Positions 1-7,875 of a DNA stretch of 16,966 bases are shown here, piece by piece. The translations under genes were made by a program, and so were the position numbers. The notes below the pieces were generated by a model. It did not search any database. It was not told the DNA's origin and saw only the letters and a list, made by a program, of their open reading frames with translations. Numbering within the stretch: position 1 is the stretch's first letter; every line of letters begins with the position of its first letter. The DNA is taken from positions 1 to 16,966 of the forward strand of contig DMTA01000281.1 of the NCBI GenBank assembly GCA_003454835.1, given 5' to 3'. The stretch is from Achromobacter sp. Its GTDB lineage: Bacteria > Pseudomonadota > Gammaproteobacteria > Burkholderiales > Burkholderiaceae_B.

Positions 1-34
1 CGGACGTCTTTGAAAGTAGGTCATCGTCAGGCTT
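1..34 (+). rRNA. rrf: 5S ribosomal RNA, 3' end only
   Basis: The first ~34 bases (GAAAGTAGG followed by TCATCGTCAGGC) look like the 3' end of a betaproteobacterial 5S rRNA: the conserved GAAAGTAGG of helix IV/loop E, then the strand that pairs with the 5' GCCTGATGACC end in this group. The rest of the molecule, and presumably the 16S-23S operon, lies left of the window. An intrinsic terminator follows within 15 bases, as expected for the end of an rRNA operon. The exact 3' base (32-36) is uncertain. Confidence 0.8.
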
Positions 35-47
35 TTATTGCTAAAAT

Positions 48-80
48 CCCCGCAGGTATCCCCTGCTGGGTTTTGTCTTT
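48..80 (+). terminator. rRNA operon terminator
   Basis: CCCCGCAGG (48-56) pairs with CCTGCTGGG (62-70) with one mismatch around a 5-base loop, and is followed at once by TTTTGTCTTT. This is a standard intrinsic terminator just after the 5S rRNA end. Confidence 0.8.
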
Positions 81-153
81 GTGGCGGCGCAAATACGCGC
101 AGAATTACGGGGTTAGCAGGTGTCGTGCGGTGCGTGCACGATGCTGCGCTTTT
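81..153. other. Intergenic spacer with weak stem, no gene
   Basis: No tRNA or credible coding frame is visible between the rRNA terminator and the tandem repeat. A bulged stem can be drawn from 116-128 (GCAG, GTCGTGC) to 136-147 (GCACGAT, CTGC), followed by GCGCTTTT, so it could be a weak secondary terminator. The small open frame over 38-253 runs through both terminators and has no sensible start site, so it is not called. Confidence 0.4.
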
Positions 154-205
154 AGTACCCTTCGTATATCGTTCAATTAAGTACCCTTCGTATGTCGTTC
201 AAATA
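154..205. repeat. Tandem 26-bp direct repeat, two copies
   Basis: Two adjacent copies of a 26-bp unit (154-179 and 180-205) match at 24 of 26 positions; the unit begins AGTACCCTTCGTAT and continues TCGTTCAA. It differs at unit positions 15 (A/G) and 24 (T/A). The unit is more AT-rich than the flanking DNA and sits directly between the rRNA terminator and the bidirectional terminator. No function is recognised. Two copies at a 26-bp period are too few and too close to be a CRISPR array. Confidence 0.85.
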
Positions 206-207
206 AG

Positions 208-245
208 AAACCCCTCGCGGCTGGCGCCGCGAGGGGTTTTGTTTT
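208..245. terminator. Bidirectional terminator between rRNA operon and dctD
   Basis: A perfect 11-bp stem (CCCCTCGCGGC, 211-221; GCCGCGAGGGG, 226-236) with a TGGC loop is flanked by AAA at 208-210 and TTTTGTTTT at 237-245. On the plus strand it backs up the rRNA terminator. On the minus strand the A-rich flank supplies the U-run 50-90 bases after the dctD stop. Confidence 0.9.
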
Positions 246-296
246 GTCGCTAGGCTGGATGCAGCGCCGCGCTGGATTCTCTGTGTCGCGCGTTTG

Positions 297-1982
297 TTAG
301 AGCGGGCTGCGGGATCCGCCAATGTATTCCTGGCGGTCGATACCGTGGCGTTGGAGTTTGTCGTAGAACGTCTTGCGGGGAATGCCTAGCGCCTCGAGTG
401 TGGCTTTGATGTCGCCGCAGTGGGCGGTGAGAGCATCTCGGATGATTTGAGCTTCGACTTGCTCCATGCGTTCGGGAAGACTGAGCGAGCCGCCTTGCGT
501 TGGGCTGGATTCGGGTGCTGGGCTGTTGAGAACGCCGAGCACGAAACGTTCTGCGAAGTGCGCGAGTTCGCGCACATTGCCCGGCCAGTCGTGCGTCATC
601 AGGTGCTGGCGGATCGAGGCGGGCATGTCGGGGATGTCACGCTGGAACCGGCGCGAGGCATGACCGAGGTAGTGGGCGAAGAGCAGCGGAATGTCTTCAC
701 GGCGTTCCCGCAAGGGCGGGAGACGGATCGTGACGACATTGAGGCGGTAGAACAGATCTTCGCGGAACTTGGCGCGGATGCCGGGGCTACCCAAATCTTC
801 TTTTGTAGCCGCGACAACTCGCAGGTCGAGGTTGCGCACTTCGTTGCTGCCGAGTGGGGTGATCTGGCGAGATTCGAGGACGCGCAGAAGTTTGACCTGG
901 ACCGCGAGCGGCATGCTTTCGATTTCGTCGAGGAACAGCGTGCCGCCGCTGGCGTGCTCGATGCGGCCGATGCGTTTCTTTTGCGCGCCTGTGAAAGCGC
1001 CGGGCTCGTGACCGAAGAGTTCGCTTTCGATGACGCTTTCCGGCAAGGCGCCGCAATTGATGGCGACAAGTGCGCGGTGCCGACGGCGACTTAGGCGGTG
1101 TAGCGCGGTGGCGACGACTTCCTTGCCGGTGCCGGTTTCGCCTTCGACGAGCACGTCGACATCGGCGTCCGCGATATGGCGCAAGGTTTGTTTGATGCGT
1201 TGCATGGCGGGCGTGGTGCCGATGAACGGTACCTCGTCGGCTTCAACGGCAAAGGCGGCCTCGCGAAGGCGGCGGTTTTCGAGGACGAGGCGTCGCTTTT
1301 CGGCGGCGTGGCTGATGGCGGCGACGAGGCGGTCGGCCGGATAGGGCTTGGACAGGAAGTCGTATGCGCCCTCCCGCATGCATTGAACCGCAGTGGCGAT
1401 GTCGCCGTGGCCGGTGATCAAGATGACCGGGATATCCGGATCAATTGCGCGTAGTCGTTGGAAGAGCTCGAGCCCGTCGATGTCGGGCATGCGGATATCC
1501 GTGACGACCACCCCGTCGAAGTGCCGGTCCAGGTCCGCCAACGCAGCGCGGGCGCTGGCGTGCGCCGCAACCGAGATACCGTGAAGCTTCAGTGTTTGCA
1601 GGGCGGCGCGGCGGAGTTCTTCGTCGTCGTCGATGAACACGGCGTGGGGCGAGACCAGCCGCGGCATGCGGTCGTCGGTCAGGTCGGGGGGCTGTGCGGC
1701 CGATGCGGCCGATGCGGCCGTTGAGGCTTTTGCGGCAACTTTGGCGCCAGTGATGTCAGCGGACTTTGCGACGCCTGCGGTAGCGGCGACCTTTGCAGCA
1801 GCCTTGGCATCGTCGGTCGCTGCGGCTTTTGTGACGCCTGCAGCATCGGCGCCTTTTTCGCCCTTTGCGACGCGTGCGGCACCCGGGATCTCTGCGATCT
1901 TTGCGGCATTTCCTGCACCCGTCGAATTTGAAGCAATAGCGGCGTCGGCGGCGAGGGGCTGGTAATCAGAGGCGCGCGTCAT
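297..1982 (-). CDS. dctD: C4-dicarboxylate response regulator DctD (NtrC family)
   Basis: Sigma-54-dependent activator, 561 residues, cytoplasmic; when phosphorylated by DctB it should drive dctA transcription. Receiver domain about 112-230, with acidic pocket DDD 118-120, phospho-acceptor D162 (TDIRMP), T190 and K212. AAA+ domain about 252-480, with Walker A GETGTGKE 281-288, the sigma-54 contact loop GAFTGA 328-333 and Walker B LFLDEI 349-354. A Fis-type helix-turn-helix lies near 520-548. The start overlaps the 3' end of dctB by 17 bp, suggesting translational coupling; no clear Shine-Dalgarno is seen. Odd: residues 1-105 are a low-complexity Ala/Lys/Thr-rich extension absent from typical DctD proteins of about 440-460 residues. 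An in-frame ATG at 1667 ([10 protein letters not shown]) would give a classic 456-residue protein and is the main alternative start. Confidence 0.9.
   Translation of the reverse strand: MTRASDYQPLAADAAIASNSTGAGNAAKIAEIPGAARVAKGEKGADAAGVTKAAATDDAKAAAKVAATAGVAKSADITGAKVAAKASTAASAASAAQPPDLTDDRMPRLVSPHAVFIDDDEELRRAALQTLKLHGISVAAHASARAALADLDRHFDGVVVTDIRMPDIDGLELFQRLRAIDPDIPVILITGHGDIATAVQCMREGAYDFLSKPYPADRLVAAISHAAEKRRLVLENRRLREAAFAVEADEVPFIGTTPAMQRIKQTLRHIADADVDVLVEGETGTGKEVVATALHRLSRRRHRALVAINCGALPESVIESELFGHEPGAFTGAQKKRIGRIEHASGGTLFLDEIESMPLAVQVKLLRVLESRQITPLGSNEVRNLDLRVVAATKEDLGSPGIRAKFREDLFYRLNVVTIRLPPLRERREDIPLLFAHYLGHASRRFQRDIPDMPASIRQHLMTHDWPGNVRELAHFAERFVLGVLNSPAPESSPTQGGSLSLPERMEQVEAQIIRDALTAHCGDIKATLEALGIPRKTFYDKLQRHGIDRQEYIGGSRSPL
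1696..1722. repeat. Tandem 9-bp repeat inside dctD 5' region
   Basis: Three consecutive 9-bp units on the plus strand, GCGGCCGAT, GCGGCCGAT and GCGGCCGTT, encode Ala/Ser-rich sequence in the DctD N-terminal extension on the minus strand. The surrounding ~250 bp also holds degenerate TTTGCG/GCGGC motifs that encode recurring AAK/VAK residues. The pattern suggests in-frame repeat expansion. Confidence 0.75.
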
Positions 1983-3912
1983 GGTGAGGGCTCGGTGCGT
2001 GGGGTTGATCCGGCGCTTTGCGCAGGGTCAGAATGAACAAGGCGCCGGTGTCGGGCGCGTGGGGAGACGACAAGCTGGCGTCGTCTGGGCGGGCGGCGCG
2101 TAGTTCGCCACCGAATTCGGTGACGATGTCGCGGCTGATGACGAGGCCCAGGCCCATGCCGTCGGGCTTGGTCGTGTGAAATGGCGTGAAAAGGTGGGCG
2201 CGGGCTTGGTCGGACAGGCCGGGACCGTTGTCGTGGACTTGTAGCTGCACGGTGTCGCCTAGGTCTTGCAGGGCGATGACTATCCGGCCGTTCTGGGCGC
2301 CGTCCAGCGCCTCAAGCCCGTTTTGCAGCAGATTGACCAACACCTGTTCAAGCCTGACCCGGTTGGCCAGGACGCGGCAGTTCTGGCTGCGGGGCGGGCT
2401 TTGCAGCGCGACGCCCTGGCGGCGGGCGCGGGGGCCTACGAGCAGAATCGCACCTTCCAGAGCCTCGATTAAATCGGTCGGGCCGACGGTTGCACCTGCC
2501 TTGCGCGAAAAGGCGCGAAGCTCGCCGGTGATGTGGCCGATGCGATCGGTTAGTGCGGCGATGGTGCTCAAGTTTTCCTGGACGGCATCTTCGTCTCGGC
2601 GCCGCAGGAATTCAACGGCGTTGTCGGCGTATGCGCGGATGGCGGCGACGGGCTGGTTAACCTCGTGCGCGACACCGGCCGCGACCTGGCCCAGCAATGC
2701 CAGCTTGCTGGCCTGCACCAGTTCGTCCTTCATGGTGTGGAGCTGGGATTCGGCGCTTTGCCGTTCGTCCATTTCGTCGACGAGCTTTGCGTTCACCTCG
2801 CGCAACTGCGCCGTGCGCTCGTCCACCAGCGCCGCGAGCTGTTGTTGAATCGCGGCCTGTTGCTCGGCGCGTTCCTGGTTGCGATGACGGCGGTACAGCA
2901 CCACGCCGATCAGCGCGGCGAGCACGCTTTGCGTAAGTAAAGCGCCGAGTTGCGCATTGGCGCTGGCCTGGTTCATAACGGCCTGCACCGGAGACAACTG
3001 GTGCAGCGTCCAGCCGGGCGATTCGATGACCGGCAGGGTGGTGTGCAGCAATGTGGCGCCGGCGGCGGCGCGGGGCAGCGCGTCGTCGGTGCGGATGAGT
3101 TGGCCGTTGCTGGCAGCTTGAAGGGGCGGCGTGACGGGGAGCGGCTGGAATTTCGCGTCGCCAAATTGCAGGCTGGTGCGCAGGGTCTCTGCCAGCGCGG
3201 GCGATAGCGGCGTCAGGACTCTGAAGCGCCAGTCCGGGATGTTGCCCAGCAACACCACGCCGTGTTCGTCGGTCACGAAGATAACGGCATTGGCCTGCCG
3301 CCAGTCGGCTTCAAGGTCCCGGAAATCGACCTTCAAGACCACCACACCGAGCATTGCTCCCTGTGCGTCATCCACACGCCGCGACAGGTACAGGCCCGCT
3401 TCGTGGCTGACCGTGCCTAGCGCGAAATGTTCGGCCGAGCCGTGCAGGATCGACCCCTGGAAGTACGGACGGAATTCGTAGTCGACGCCGACGAAGGTGG
3501 CGGGCTCGCGCCAATTGCTGGCGGCGATGGCCAGGCCTTTCTTGTCGAGCACGTAGATGGCCGAAGCGCCGACGCCGCGGCTGAGCGCTTCGAGCTTTTC
3601 GTCCAGCGCTTCGATCTGCCTTGAACTGGCCCCTTGAAGCGCCGCGCGCAGGTCGACGTCCTGGGTCAGCACGAAGGGCAGCGCCCGGAATTTGTCGAGG
3701 TTGTTGCGCAGCAGGGCGGCATTGATCTGCCCGGTGCTGCGGGCCTGGAGAGCGGCCTCGCGCAGCGCGCCTTCACGCGCCCACTGCGTGGCCGCGTGCA
3801 GCGTGATCGCGATAATGCCGACTGCCAGCAGCGTCAGGGCAACCCGCCACGGCCAGGACCAGGCGCGGGCAGAGGCGGGCGGGGGAAGGGGGGAGGGAGA
3901 TGTGCCGTCCAT
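1966..3912 (-). CDS. dctB: C4-dicarboxylate sensor histidine kinase DctB
   Basis: Membrane sensor kinase partnering DctD, 648 residues from the chosen ATG. An Arg/Trp-rich N-terminus leads into TM1 about 22-42, then a long periplasmic PDC/Cache-type sensor region about 43-320, TM2 about 322-340 and a coiled-coil linker about 344-399. The kinase core has the H-box AHEVNQP with phospho-acceptor H416, N-box [14 protein letters not shown] 523-536, DNGPGL 561-566 and GMGLGL 585-590. The frame stays open to a GTG at 4005 (679 residues) and has another ATG at 3933. ATG 3912 is preferred because it places the palindrome at 3915-3932 and a TAAAAT element just outside the gene and begins close to TM1. 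The Shine-Dalgarno is weak for every option. Known for the family: DctB senses periplasmic dicarboxylates; the ligand here is inferred. Confidence 0.92.
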   Translation of the reverse strand: MDGTSPSPLPPPASARAWSWPWRVALTLLAVGIIAITLHAATQWAREGALREAALQARSTGQINAALLRNNLDKFRALPFVLTQDVDLRAALQGASSRQIEALDEKLEALSRGVGASAIYVLDKKGLAIAASNWREPATFVGVDYEFRPYFQGSILHGSAEHFALGTVSHEAGLYLSRRVDDAQGAMLGVVVLKVDFRDLEADWRQANAVIFVTDEHGVVLLGNIPDWRFRVLTPLSPALAETLRTSLQFGDAKFQPLPVTPPLQAASNGQLIRTDDALPRAAAGATLLHTTLPVIESPGWTLHQLSPVQAVMNQASANAQLGALLTQSVLAALIGVVLYRRHRNQERAEQQAAIQQQLAALVDERTAQLREVNAKLVDEMDERQSAESQLHTMKDELVQASKLALLGQVAAGVAHEVNQPVAAIRAYADNAVEFLRRRDEDAVQENLSTIAALTDRIGHITGELRAFSRKAGATVGPTDLIEALEGAILLVGPRARRQGVALQSPPRSQNCRVLANRVRLEQVLVNLLQNGLEALDGAQNGRIVIALQDLGDTVQLQVHDNGPGLSDQARAHLFTPFHTTKPDGMGLGLVISRDIVTEFGGELRAARPDDASLSSPHAPDTGALFILTLRKAPDQPHAPSPHHDARL

Positions 3913-3914
3913 GG

Positions 3915-3932
3915 TGTGCGGTTTTCCGCACA
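3915..3932. promoter_or_regulatory. Putative DctD upstream activating site 1
   Basis: TGTGCGGTTTTCCGCACA is a perfect 7-bp inverted repeat with a 4-base centre. It is centred about 152 bp upstream of the predicted sigma-54 start of dctA and directly abuts the chosen dctB start codon. Its position and symmetry fit an NtrC-family enhancer site, and bound DctD here could also repress or tune dctBD. Binding is inferred. Confidence 0.6.
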
Positions 3933-3937
3933 TTTTA
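3932..3937 (-). promoter_or_regulatory. Candidate -10 element for dctBD
   Basis: On the minus strand the bases read TAAAAT, 5 of 6 to the sigma-70 -10 consensus, 20-25 bases before the dctB ATG at 3912. No convincing -35 hexamer is seen at 16-18 bp, so the promoter would be weak or activator-assisted. Its predicted start point falls inside the palindrome at 3915-3932. Confidence 0.3.
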
Positions 3938-3946
3938 GCGGGTTTC

Positions 3947-3964
3947 TGTGCGGAGTTTCGCCTG
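3947..3964. promoter_or_regulatory. Putative DctD upstream activating site 2
   Basis: TGTGCGGAGTTTCGCCTG repeats the left arm of site 1 exactly and its right arm only partly. It begins 32 bp from site 1, close to three helical turns, so both would face the same side of the DNA. A strong and a weak site in tandem is the arrangement known upstream of rhizobial dctA. A further TGTGC half-site lies at 3967-3971. Confidence 0.5.
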
Positions 3965-4009
3965 TCTGTGCAGCAACTTGGATAGGTGGAAATCGCAAAA
4001 TCCACGCAT

Positions 4010-4022
4010 TTTCAATGGTTTA
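4010..4022 (+). promoter_or_regulatory. Candidate IHF binding site
   Basis: TTTCAATGGTTTA matches the IHF consensus WATCAANNNNTTR with one mismatch. It is centred about 60 bp upstream of the predicted dctA start, between the putative DctD sites and the -24/-12 promoter, which is where IHF usually bends the DNA for enhancer contact. Confidence 0.45.
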
Positions 4023-4048
4023 TCTGAAGCGACAGGTTGCCGGCAGAC

Positions 4049-4065
4049 TTGGCATGGGTATTGCA
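4049..4065 (+). promoter_or_regulatory. Sigma-54 (-24/-12) promoter of dctA
   Basis: TTGGCATGGGTATTGCA carries GG at 4051-4052 and GC at 4063-4064 with the required 10-bp spacing, and differs from TGGCACG-N4-TTGC at one base. The predicted start is near 4076, giving a leader of about 115-130 bases. It lies upstream of dctA and next to the gene for a sigma-54 activator. A 7-bp inverted repeat, TTGCCGG (4037-4043) and CCGGCAA (4072-4078), frames the promoter. Confidence 0.85.
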
Positions 4066-4204
4066 TATATACCGGCAAGCCGCGCGGCCATCTCCGCGGT
4101 GAAATCGGCTGGCAGCAGGAACGCATGGCCATAAAACAGATAACGCCCCGACGTCGCACGCGCCACGCTGCGCGGAGCAAGGGGCCCTGGTGGGGACAAT
4201 CCCA

Positions 4205-5557
4205 ATGATCGAAGTGGATCACAGCGCGCCCGCGCGCAAGCTCAAGTTCTATCAAATCCTGTATGTGCAGGTGATCTTCGCCATCGTGGTGGGCATTTTG
4301 CTTGGCGCATTCAAGCCGGAACTCGGCCAGCAGATGCAGCCGCTGGGCGACGCCTTCATCAAGCTGGTGAAGATGATCATTGCACCGGTCATCTTCCTGA
4401 CCGTGGCAACCGGCATCGCCGCCATGAGCGACCTGAAGAAGGTCGGGCGCGTGGCCGGCAAGGCCATGCTGTATTTCCTGGTGTTTTCGACATTGGCCTT
4501 GGTCGTCGGCATGGTGGTCAGCCATATCGTGCAACCCGGCGCCGGCATGCACATCGACCCGACCACGCTGGATCAAAAGGCCGTGTCCGGGTATGTCGCC
4601 AAGGCGCATGACTCGACGATCACCGGCTTCCTGATGAACGTCATTCCCACGACCATCTTCAGCCCGTTCGTCGGTGGCGACATCCTGCAGGTGCTGTTCG
4701 TGGCGGTGCTGTTCGGCATTTCGCTAGCCATGGTCGGCGAGCGCGGTAAGCCGATCCTGAGTTTCATGACGGCGCTGGCGCAGCCCATCTTCAAGATGGT
4801 GGCGATTCTGATGAAGGCCGCGCCTATCGGCGCCTTTGGCGCGATGGCGTTCACCATCGGCAAGTACGGCATCAAGTCCGTCGTGAACCTGGCGATGCTG
4901 GTCGGCACGTTCTACGCGACGTCGGTGCTGTTCGTCGTGGTCGTGCTGGGCCTGGTTGCCCGCTATAACGGCTTCTCGATCTTCAAGCTGGTCCGCTATA
5001 TCCGCGAAGAACTGCTGCTGGTGCTGGGCACGAGCTCGTCGGAAGCTGCTCTGCCCACGTTGATGCAGAAGATGGAACGCGCCGGCTGCTCGAAGTCGGT
5101 GGTCGGCCTGGTAGTGCCCACCGGTTATTCGTTCAATTTGGACGGCACCAACATCTACATGACGATGGCCGCGCTGTTCATTGCGCAGGCCTGCGACATT
5201 CCGCTGTCCCTGGGCGACCAGATCCTGCTGCTGCTCGTGGCGATGCTGAGCTCGAAGGGCGCAGCCGGCGTGACCGGCGCGGGCTTCATCACGCTGGCGG
5301 CCACGCTGTCGGTGGTGCCTTCGGTGCCGGTCGCCGGCATGGCGCTGATCCTCGGGGTCGACCGCTTCATGTCGGAATGCCGCGCGCTGACCAACCTGGT
5401 GGGCAATGCAACCGCCACTGTGGTCGTCGCGCGCTGGGAAGGCGAGCTGGACCAGGAGCAACTGCACGCCACGCTGGACAGCGCGGGCACGCCCGCGGCG
5501 TCGCAGGCGCAACCGCAGCCGCAGGTTGCCATCGGCGAACCTGCCCGCCAGAGCTGA
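4205..5557 (+). CDS. dctA: C4-dicarboxylate:cation symporter DctA
   Basis: Inner-membrane symporter of the DAACS family, importing succinate, fumarate and malate with protons or sodium. 450 residues from ATG 4205, close to E. coli DctA plus a longer Gln/Ala/Pro-rich tail. Hallmarks include [11 protein letters not shown] near 54-64, the serine-rich hairpin SSSEAALP about 277-284, [11 protein letters not shown] about 308-318, [13 protein letters not shown] about 349-361 and the C-terminal [20 protein letters not shown]; several hydrophobic membrane segments are evident. ATG 4205 has GGGGA 8 bases upstream. A GTG at 4190 (five residues longer) with AAGGGG 5 bases upstream is an equally serious alternative. 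The gene is divergent from dctB-dctD, its presumed regulators, with a sigma-54 promoter upstream and a strong terminator downstream, so it appears monocistronic. Confidence 0.95.
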   Translation: MIEVDHSAPARKLKFYQILYVQVIFAIVVGILLGAFKPELGQQMQPLGDAFIKLVKMIIAPVIFLTVATGIAAMSDLKKVGRVAGKAMLYFLVFSTLALVVGMVVSHIVQPGAGMHIDPTTLDQKAVSGYVAKAHDSTITGFLMNVIPTTIFSPFVGGDILQVLFVAVLFGISLAMVGERGKPILSFMTALAQPIFKMVAILMKAAPIGAFGAMAFTIGKYGIKSVVNLAMLVGTFYATSVLFVVVVLGLVARYNGFSIFKLVRYIREELLLVLGTSSSEAALPTLMQKMERAGCSKSVVGLVVPTGYSFNLDGTNIYMTMAALFIAQACDIPLSLGDQILLLLVAMLSSKGAAGVTGAGFITLAATLSVVPSVPVAGMALILGVDRFMSECRALTNLVGNATATVVVARWEGELDQEQLHATLDSAGTPAASQAQPQPQVAIGEPARQS

Positions 5558-5619
5558 AAACCTGCGCCGCGCAGGCCTGGCGGCGCATGATCCACGGCCT
5601 GCGCCGAATCGCGCAGGTC

Positions 5620-5658
5620 AAAAAAATCCCCCGAAGCCTCGCGCGCGGGGGATTTTTT
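5620..5658. terminator. Bidirectional terminator between dctA and maf
   Basis: A-run plus TCCCCC (5620-5632) pairs with GGGGGATTTTTT (5647-5658) around a GC-rich loop of about 14 bases. U-runs would form on both strands, so it can end dctA from the left and the maf operon, whose stop is at 5678, from the right. Confidence 0.9.
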
Positions 5659-5677
5659 CTTGCGGGCCGGATAGGTG

Positions 5678-6304
5678 TCAGGGCACCTGGATGCCGGCCT
5701 TGCGGAGCAGGTTGGCGGTTTCGAATAGCGGCAGGCCCATCACGCCGGTGTAGCTGCCGGCGATGTGCGAGACGAAGGTGCCGGCCAAGCCCTGGATGCC
5801 ATACGCGCCCGCCTTGCCGAAGGGCTCGCCGCTGTCGCAGTAGCGGCCGATTTCGTCTTCTTGCAAGGCGCGCATACGGACTTCGGTGATGGAGACGGCT
5901 TCCAGCAGTTGGTCGCCGCTGCACACCGCGACCGCGGTATGGACTTCGTGCGGAGCGCCGGACAGCGCGCGCAGAATGCGGATGGCGTCGTCGCGGTCTG
6001 CAGGCTTGCCCAGGACCTCGCCCGCCAGGATGACGGTGGTGTCGGCCGCGAGCAGGGGCAGAACCGGCATGTCATGAGCGTGCATCCAGTCGCGGCCACG
6101 CAGGGCCTTGTCCCGGGCAGTGCGCTGCACATAATCAGCGGCGCTTTCACCCGGATGCTGCGGTTCGTCTTCGCCGGGCGGGGCCGGGACGAGCAGGACC
6201 TCGTGCGCCAGGCCGATCTGGTTCAGCAACTCGCGGCGGCGCGGGCTGGCCGAGGCGAGGTACAGGCGGGGGGAGGAAACGGTGGGATTGGCGGTGTCGG
6301 TCAT
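5678..6304 (-). CDS. maf: Maf nucleotide pyrophosphatase, YhdE-like (dTTP/UTP)
   Basis: Maf/ITPase-fold nucleoside triphosphate pyrophosphatase, 208 residues, cytoplasmic. It hydrolyses NTPs to NMP and pyrophosphate and is thought to remove damaged or modified pyrimidine nucleotides. Seen: substrate-loop ASASPRR 17-23, catalytic AADTTV 86-91 with D88, GKP 99-101, the HEVHTAVAV strand 119-127 and GKAGAYGIQG 163-172. The AGAYGIQG segment resembles E. coli YhdE (dTTP/UTP specific) more than YceF (m7GTP); this assignment is by recall of the family. Last gene of the minus-strand run, 31 bases after rlmH, followed by the shared terminator. No clear Shine-Dalgarno upstream. Confidence 0.92.
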   Translation of the reverse strand: MTDTANPTVSSPRLYLASASPRRRELLNQIGLAHEVLLVPAPPGEDEPQHPGESAADYVQRTARDKALRGRDWMHAHDMPVLPLLAADTTVILAGEVLGKPADRDDAIRILRALSGAPHEVHTAVAVCSGDQLLEAVSITEVRMRALQEDEIGRYCDSGEPFGKAGAYGIQGLAGTFVSHIAGSYTGVMGLPLFETANLLRKAGIQVP

Positions 6305-6335
6305 GCGTAGCAGGGCAGGCGCCGCCGGGCGGCGG

Positions 6336-6806
6336 TCACGCGCGGTGGTAGGGGTGGTTGGTCATGATGGCCCAGGCGCGGTAGAGCTGTTCGGCCAGGA
6401 CCACGCGCACCATGGGGTGGGGCAACGTGAGGGACGACAGGCGCAACTGGCCGCTGGCGGAAGCCTTGAGGGCGGGATCCAGGCCGTCGGGACCGCCGAC
6501 GAGAAACGCGACATCCTGCCCGCCCGCGCGCCACTGTTCGAGCTTCTGCGACAGCGCCATCGTGGTGAGGTCGCGTCCGCGTTCGTCCAGGGCCAGGCGC
6601 AGCGCATTGGCCGGCAGGGCCGCCTCGATGCGCTTGGCCTCGGCTGCCATCATCTGGGCCGGGGTCTTGCCGGTGGTGCGGGGTTCGGGCTTGATCTCGC
6701 GAAGCTCAAGTGCGCAGTCGGCCGGCAGGCGCTTGGCGTAGTCGTCCCAGGCGGTCTGCACCCAGTCCGGCATCCGCGTGCCCACCGCGACGACGATCAG
6801 CTTCAC
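6336..6806 (-). CDS. rlmH: 23S rRNA pseudouridine-1915 N3-methyltransferase RlmH
   Basis: SPOUT-class methyltransferase, 156 residues, the usual full length. It methylates pseudouridine 1915 in helix 69 of 23S rRNA on 70S ribosomes using S-adenosylmethionine. Seen: N-terminal [23 protein letters not shown] in the middle, the SAM-binding loop FLVGGPDG and the conserved C-terminal knot [18 protein letters not shown] followed by TNHPYHR. It lies 7 bases after rsfS, another late ribosome factor, and 31 bases before maf, consistent with one transcript. Confidence 0.96.
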   Translation of the reverse strand: MKLIVVAVGTRMPDWVQTAWDDYAKRLPADCALELREIKPEPRTTGKTPAQMMAAEAKRIEAALPANALRLALDERGRDLTTMALSQKLEQWRAGGQDVAFLVGGPDGLDPALKASASGQLRLSSLTLPHPMVRVVLAEQLYRAWAIMTNHPYHRA

Positions 6807-6813
6807 GGCGTGT

Positions 6814-7224
6814 TCAGTCTTCGGCGTCGTCGTAACCGCTGCCGCTGTCGCTGGGGACAGGCGCGACGCGGGTCGATTCGGGCAGGAGCTTCACGCGCAC
6901 CGGCTTGCCGCCCCAGATTTCTTCGAGGTTGTAGTACTGGCGAATGGCCGGCTGCATGATGTGCACGACGACATCGCCGAGGTCGACCACGACCCATTCG
7001 CCGGTGTCCTCGCCTTCGATGGTGATGCCGGTAAGCGACATGGCGCGGCCGCGATCGGCGACGCTGGAAGCCAGCGCGCGGGTCTGGCGGTTGGAGGTGG
7101 CGCTTGCAATCACGACGCGATCGAACAGGCTGGTCAGATGCGTGGTGCTGAAGACCTTGATGTCTTGCGCCTTGACGTCTTCGAGGGCGTCGATGACGGC
7201 GCGTTGGAGTTTCTGTATATCCAT
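6814..7224 (-). CDS. rsfS: Ribosome silencing factor RsfS
   Basis: RsfS/YbeB/DUF143 family, 136 residues. It binds uL14 on the 50S subunit and blocks subunit joining in slow growth. Seen: N-terminal helix [40 protein letters not shown] with ATSNRQ, the strand [16 protein letters not shown] and [13 protein letters not shown]. The C-terminus ends in an acidic tail ([11 protein letters not shown]). It follows nadD by 63 bases and precedes rlmH by 7, the classic nadD-rsfS-rlmH order. A TATATT (5 of 6 to -10) lies just before the start on the minus strand at 7232-7237, but with no -35 partner, so an internal promoter is only a possibility. Confidence 0.96.
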   Translation of the reverse strand: MDIQKLQRAVIDALEDVKAQDIKVFSTTHLTSLFDRVVIASATSNRQTRALASSVADRGRAMSLTGITIEGEDTGEWVVVDLGDVVVHIMQPAIRQYYNLEEIWGGKPVRVKLLPESTRVAPVPSDSGSGYDDAED

Positions 7225-7287
7225 AGGTGCAAATATAACCCGCTCGAGAGCCGCGGCGGCTGACCGGCGGAGACGGGCGGGAAGGGT

Positions 7288-7875
7288 TTATCGGTAGAGT
7301 TTGTGCGCCGCAATATATGCGGCGACGGATGCGTCGAGCAGTCCGTCGGTGGATTCGCCCTGCGCCAGGCGCCGGCGGATTTCGGAAGCCGACACCGGCA
7401 TGGGCGGAAAAGGCAGTTCTTGCAGCGTGCGGCCCTGTTCGTGCAGCCATTGCGCCAGTTCCGGCGGTGCGCTGAGGGCCGTGCCGGGGCGGGTGGCCAC
7501 GGCCAGGTCGACCAGGCTGGAAATGTCGCGCCAGTTGCGCCAGGTGCAGAAATTGGCGAGCTGGTCGGCGCCCAGCAGCCACGCATAGCGCACGTCCTGC
7601 GGCAGGGCGCGCAGCGTGTCGATGGTGTAAGTGGCGCCGCCCCGTTCGATTTCAATGGGATTGACCGCCAGTCCCGGATGGCCGGCGATGGCCAGTTCCA
7701 GCATGGCGAGGCGATGTTCGGCGGTGGCGTTCAGCGCAGCGCGCTGCCAGGGATTGGCGGCGGGGATGAGCTGCACCTGGGCCAACCCCAGCGATTGCAG
7801 GGCGTTCTGCGCCAGCGCGATGTGGGCGACGTGAACGGGGTCGAAGCTGCCGCCGAAGAGGCCGATGCGTTTCAA
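7288..7875 (-). CDS. nadD: Nicotinate-mononucleotide adenylyltransferase NadD
   Basis: Converts nicotinate mononucleotide and ATP to deamido-NAD in NAD synthesis; 195 residues, cytoplasmic. Seen: nucleotidyltransferase signature GGSFDPVH 8-15 with the second His in HVAH, IPAANPW 37-43, GADQLANF 102-109 with TWRNW following, and the ATP-binding SASEIRRR 162-169. The frame is open far upstream through hemF, but the family starts at MKRIGLFGG, which fits a TTG at 7875-7873. That TTG overlaps the hemF TGA stop (TTGA), so translation is probably coupled to hemF termination. CTG 7881 is a poor alternative. 63 bases separate its stop from rsfS. Confidence 0.93.
   Translation of the reverse strand: MKRIGLFGGSFDPVHVAHIALAQNALQSLGLAQVQLIPAANPWQRAALNATAEHRLAMLELAIAGHPGLAVNPIEIERGGATYTIDTLRALPQDVRYAWLLGADQLANFCTWRNWRDISSLVDLAVATRPGTALSAPPELAQWLHEQGRTLQELPFPPMPVSASEIRRRLAQGESTDGLLDASVAAYIAAHKLYR

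Noticed and set aside
81..153. tRNA gene near the rRNA operon end
   Set aside because: No cloverleaf, no GGTTCGA-type T-loop and no CCA-type acceptor pairing could be drawn.
154..205. Possible CRISPR array
   Set aside because: Only two units, directly adjacent with no spacer between them, and no cas genes.
38..253. Open frame of 71 codons on the plus strand after the 5S rRNA
   Set aside because: It runs through two terminators and the tandem repeat, has no Shine-Dalgarno and no recognisable protein.
420..1094. 224-codon plus-strand frame opposite dctD
   Set aside because: Antisense to the conserved AAA+ domain of DctD, with no recognisable protein.
3913..4005. Longer DctB from GTG 4005
   Set aside because: The added 31 residues are Cys/Pro-rich and not like a DctB N-terminus, and the stretch overlaps the palindromes and a candidate -10; kept only as an alternative start.
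3935..4609. 224-codon minus-strand frame opposite dctA and its promoter
   Set aside because: His/Asp/Gln-rich shadow of the DctA N-terminus, crossing the sigma-54 promoter; no motif.
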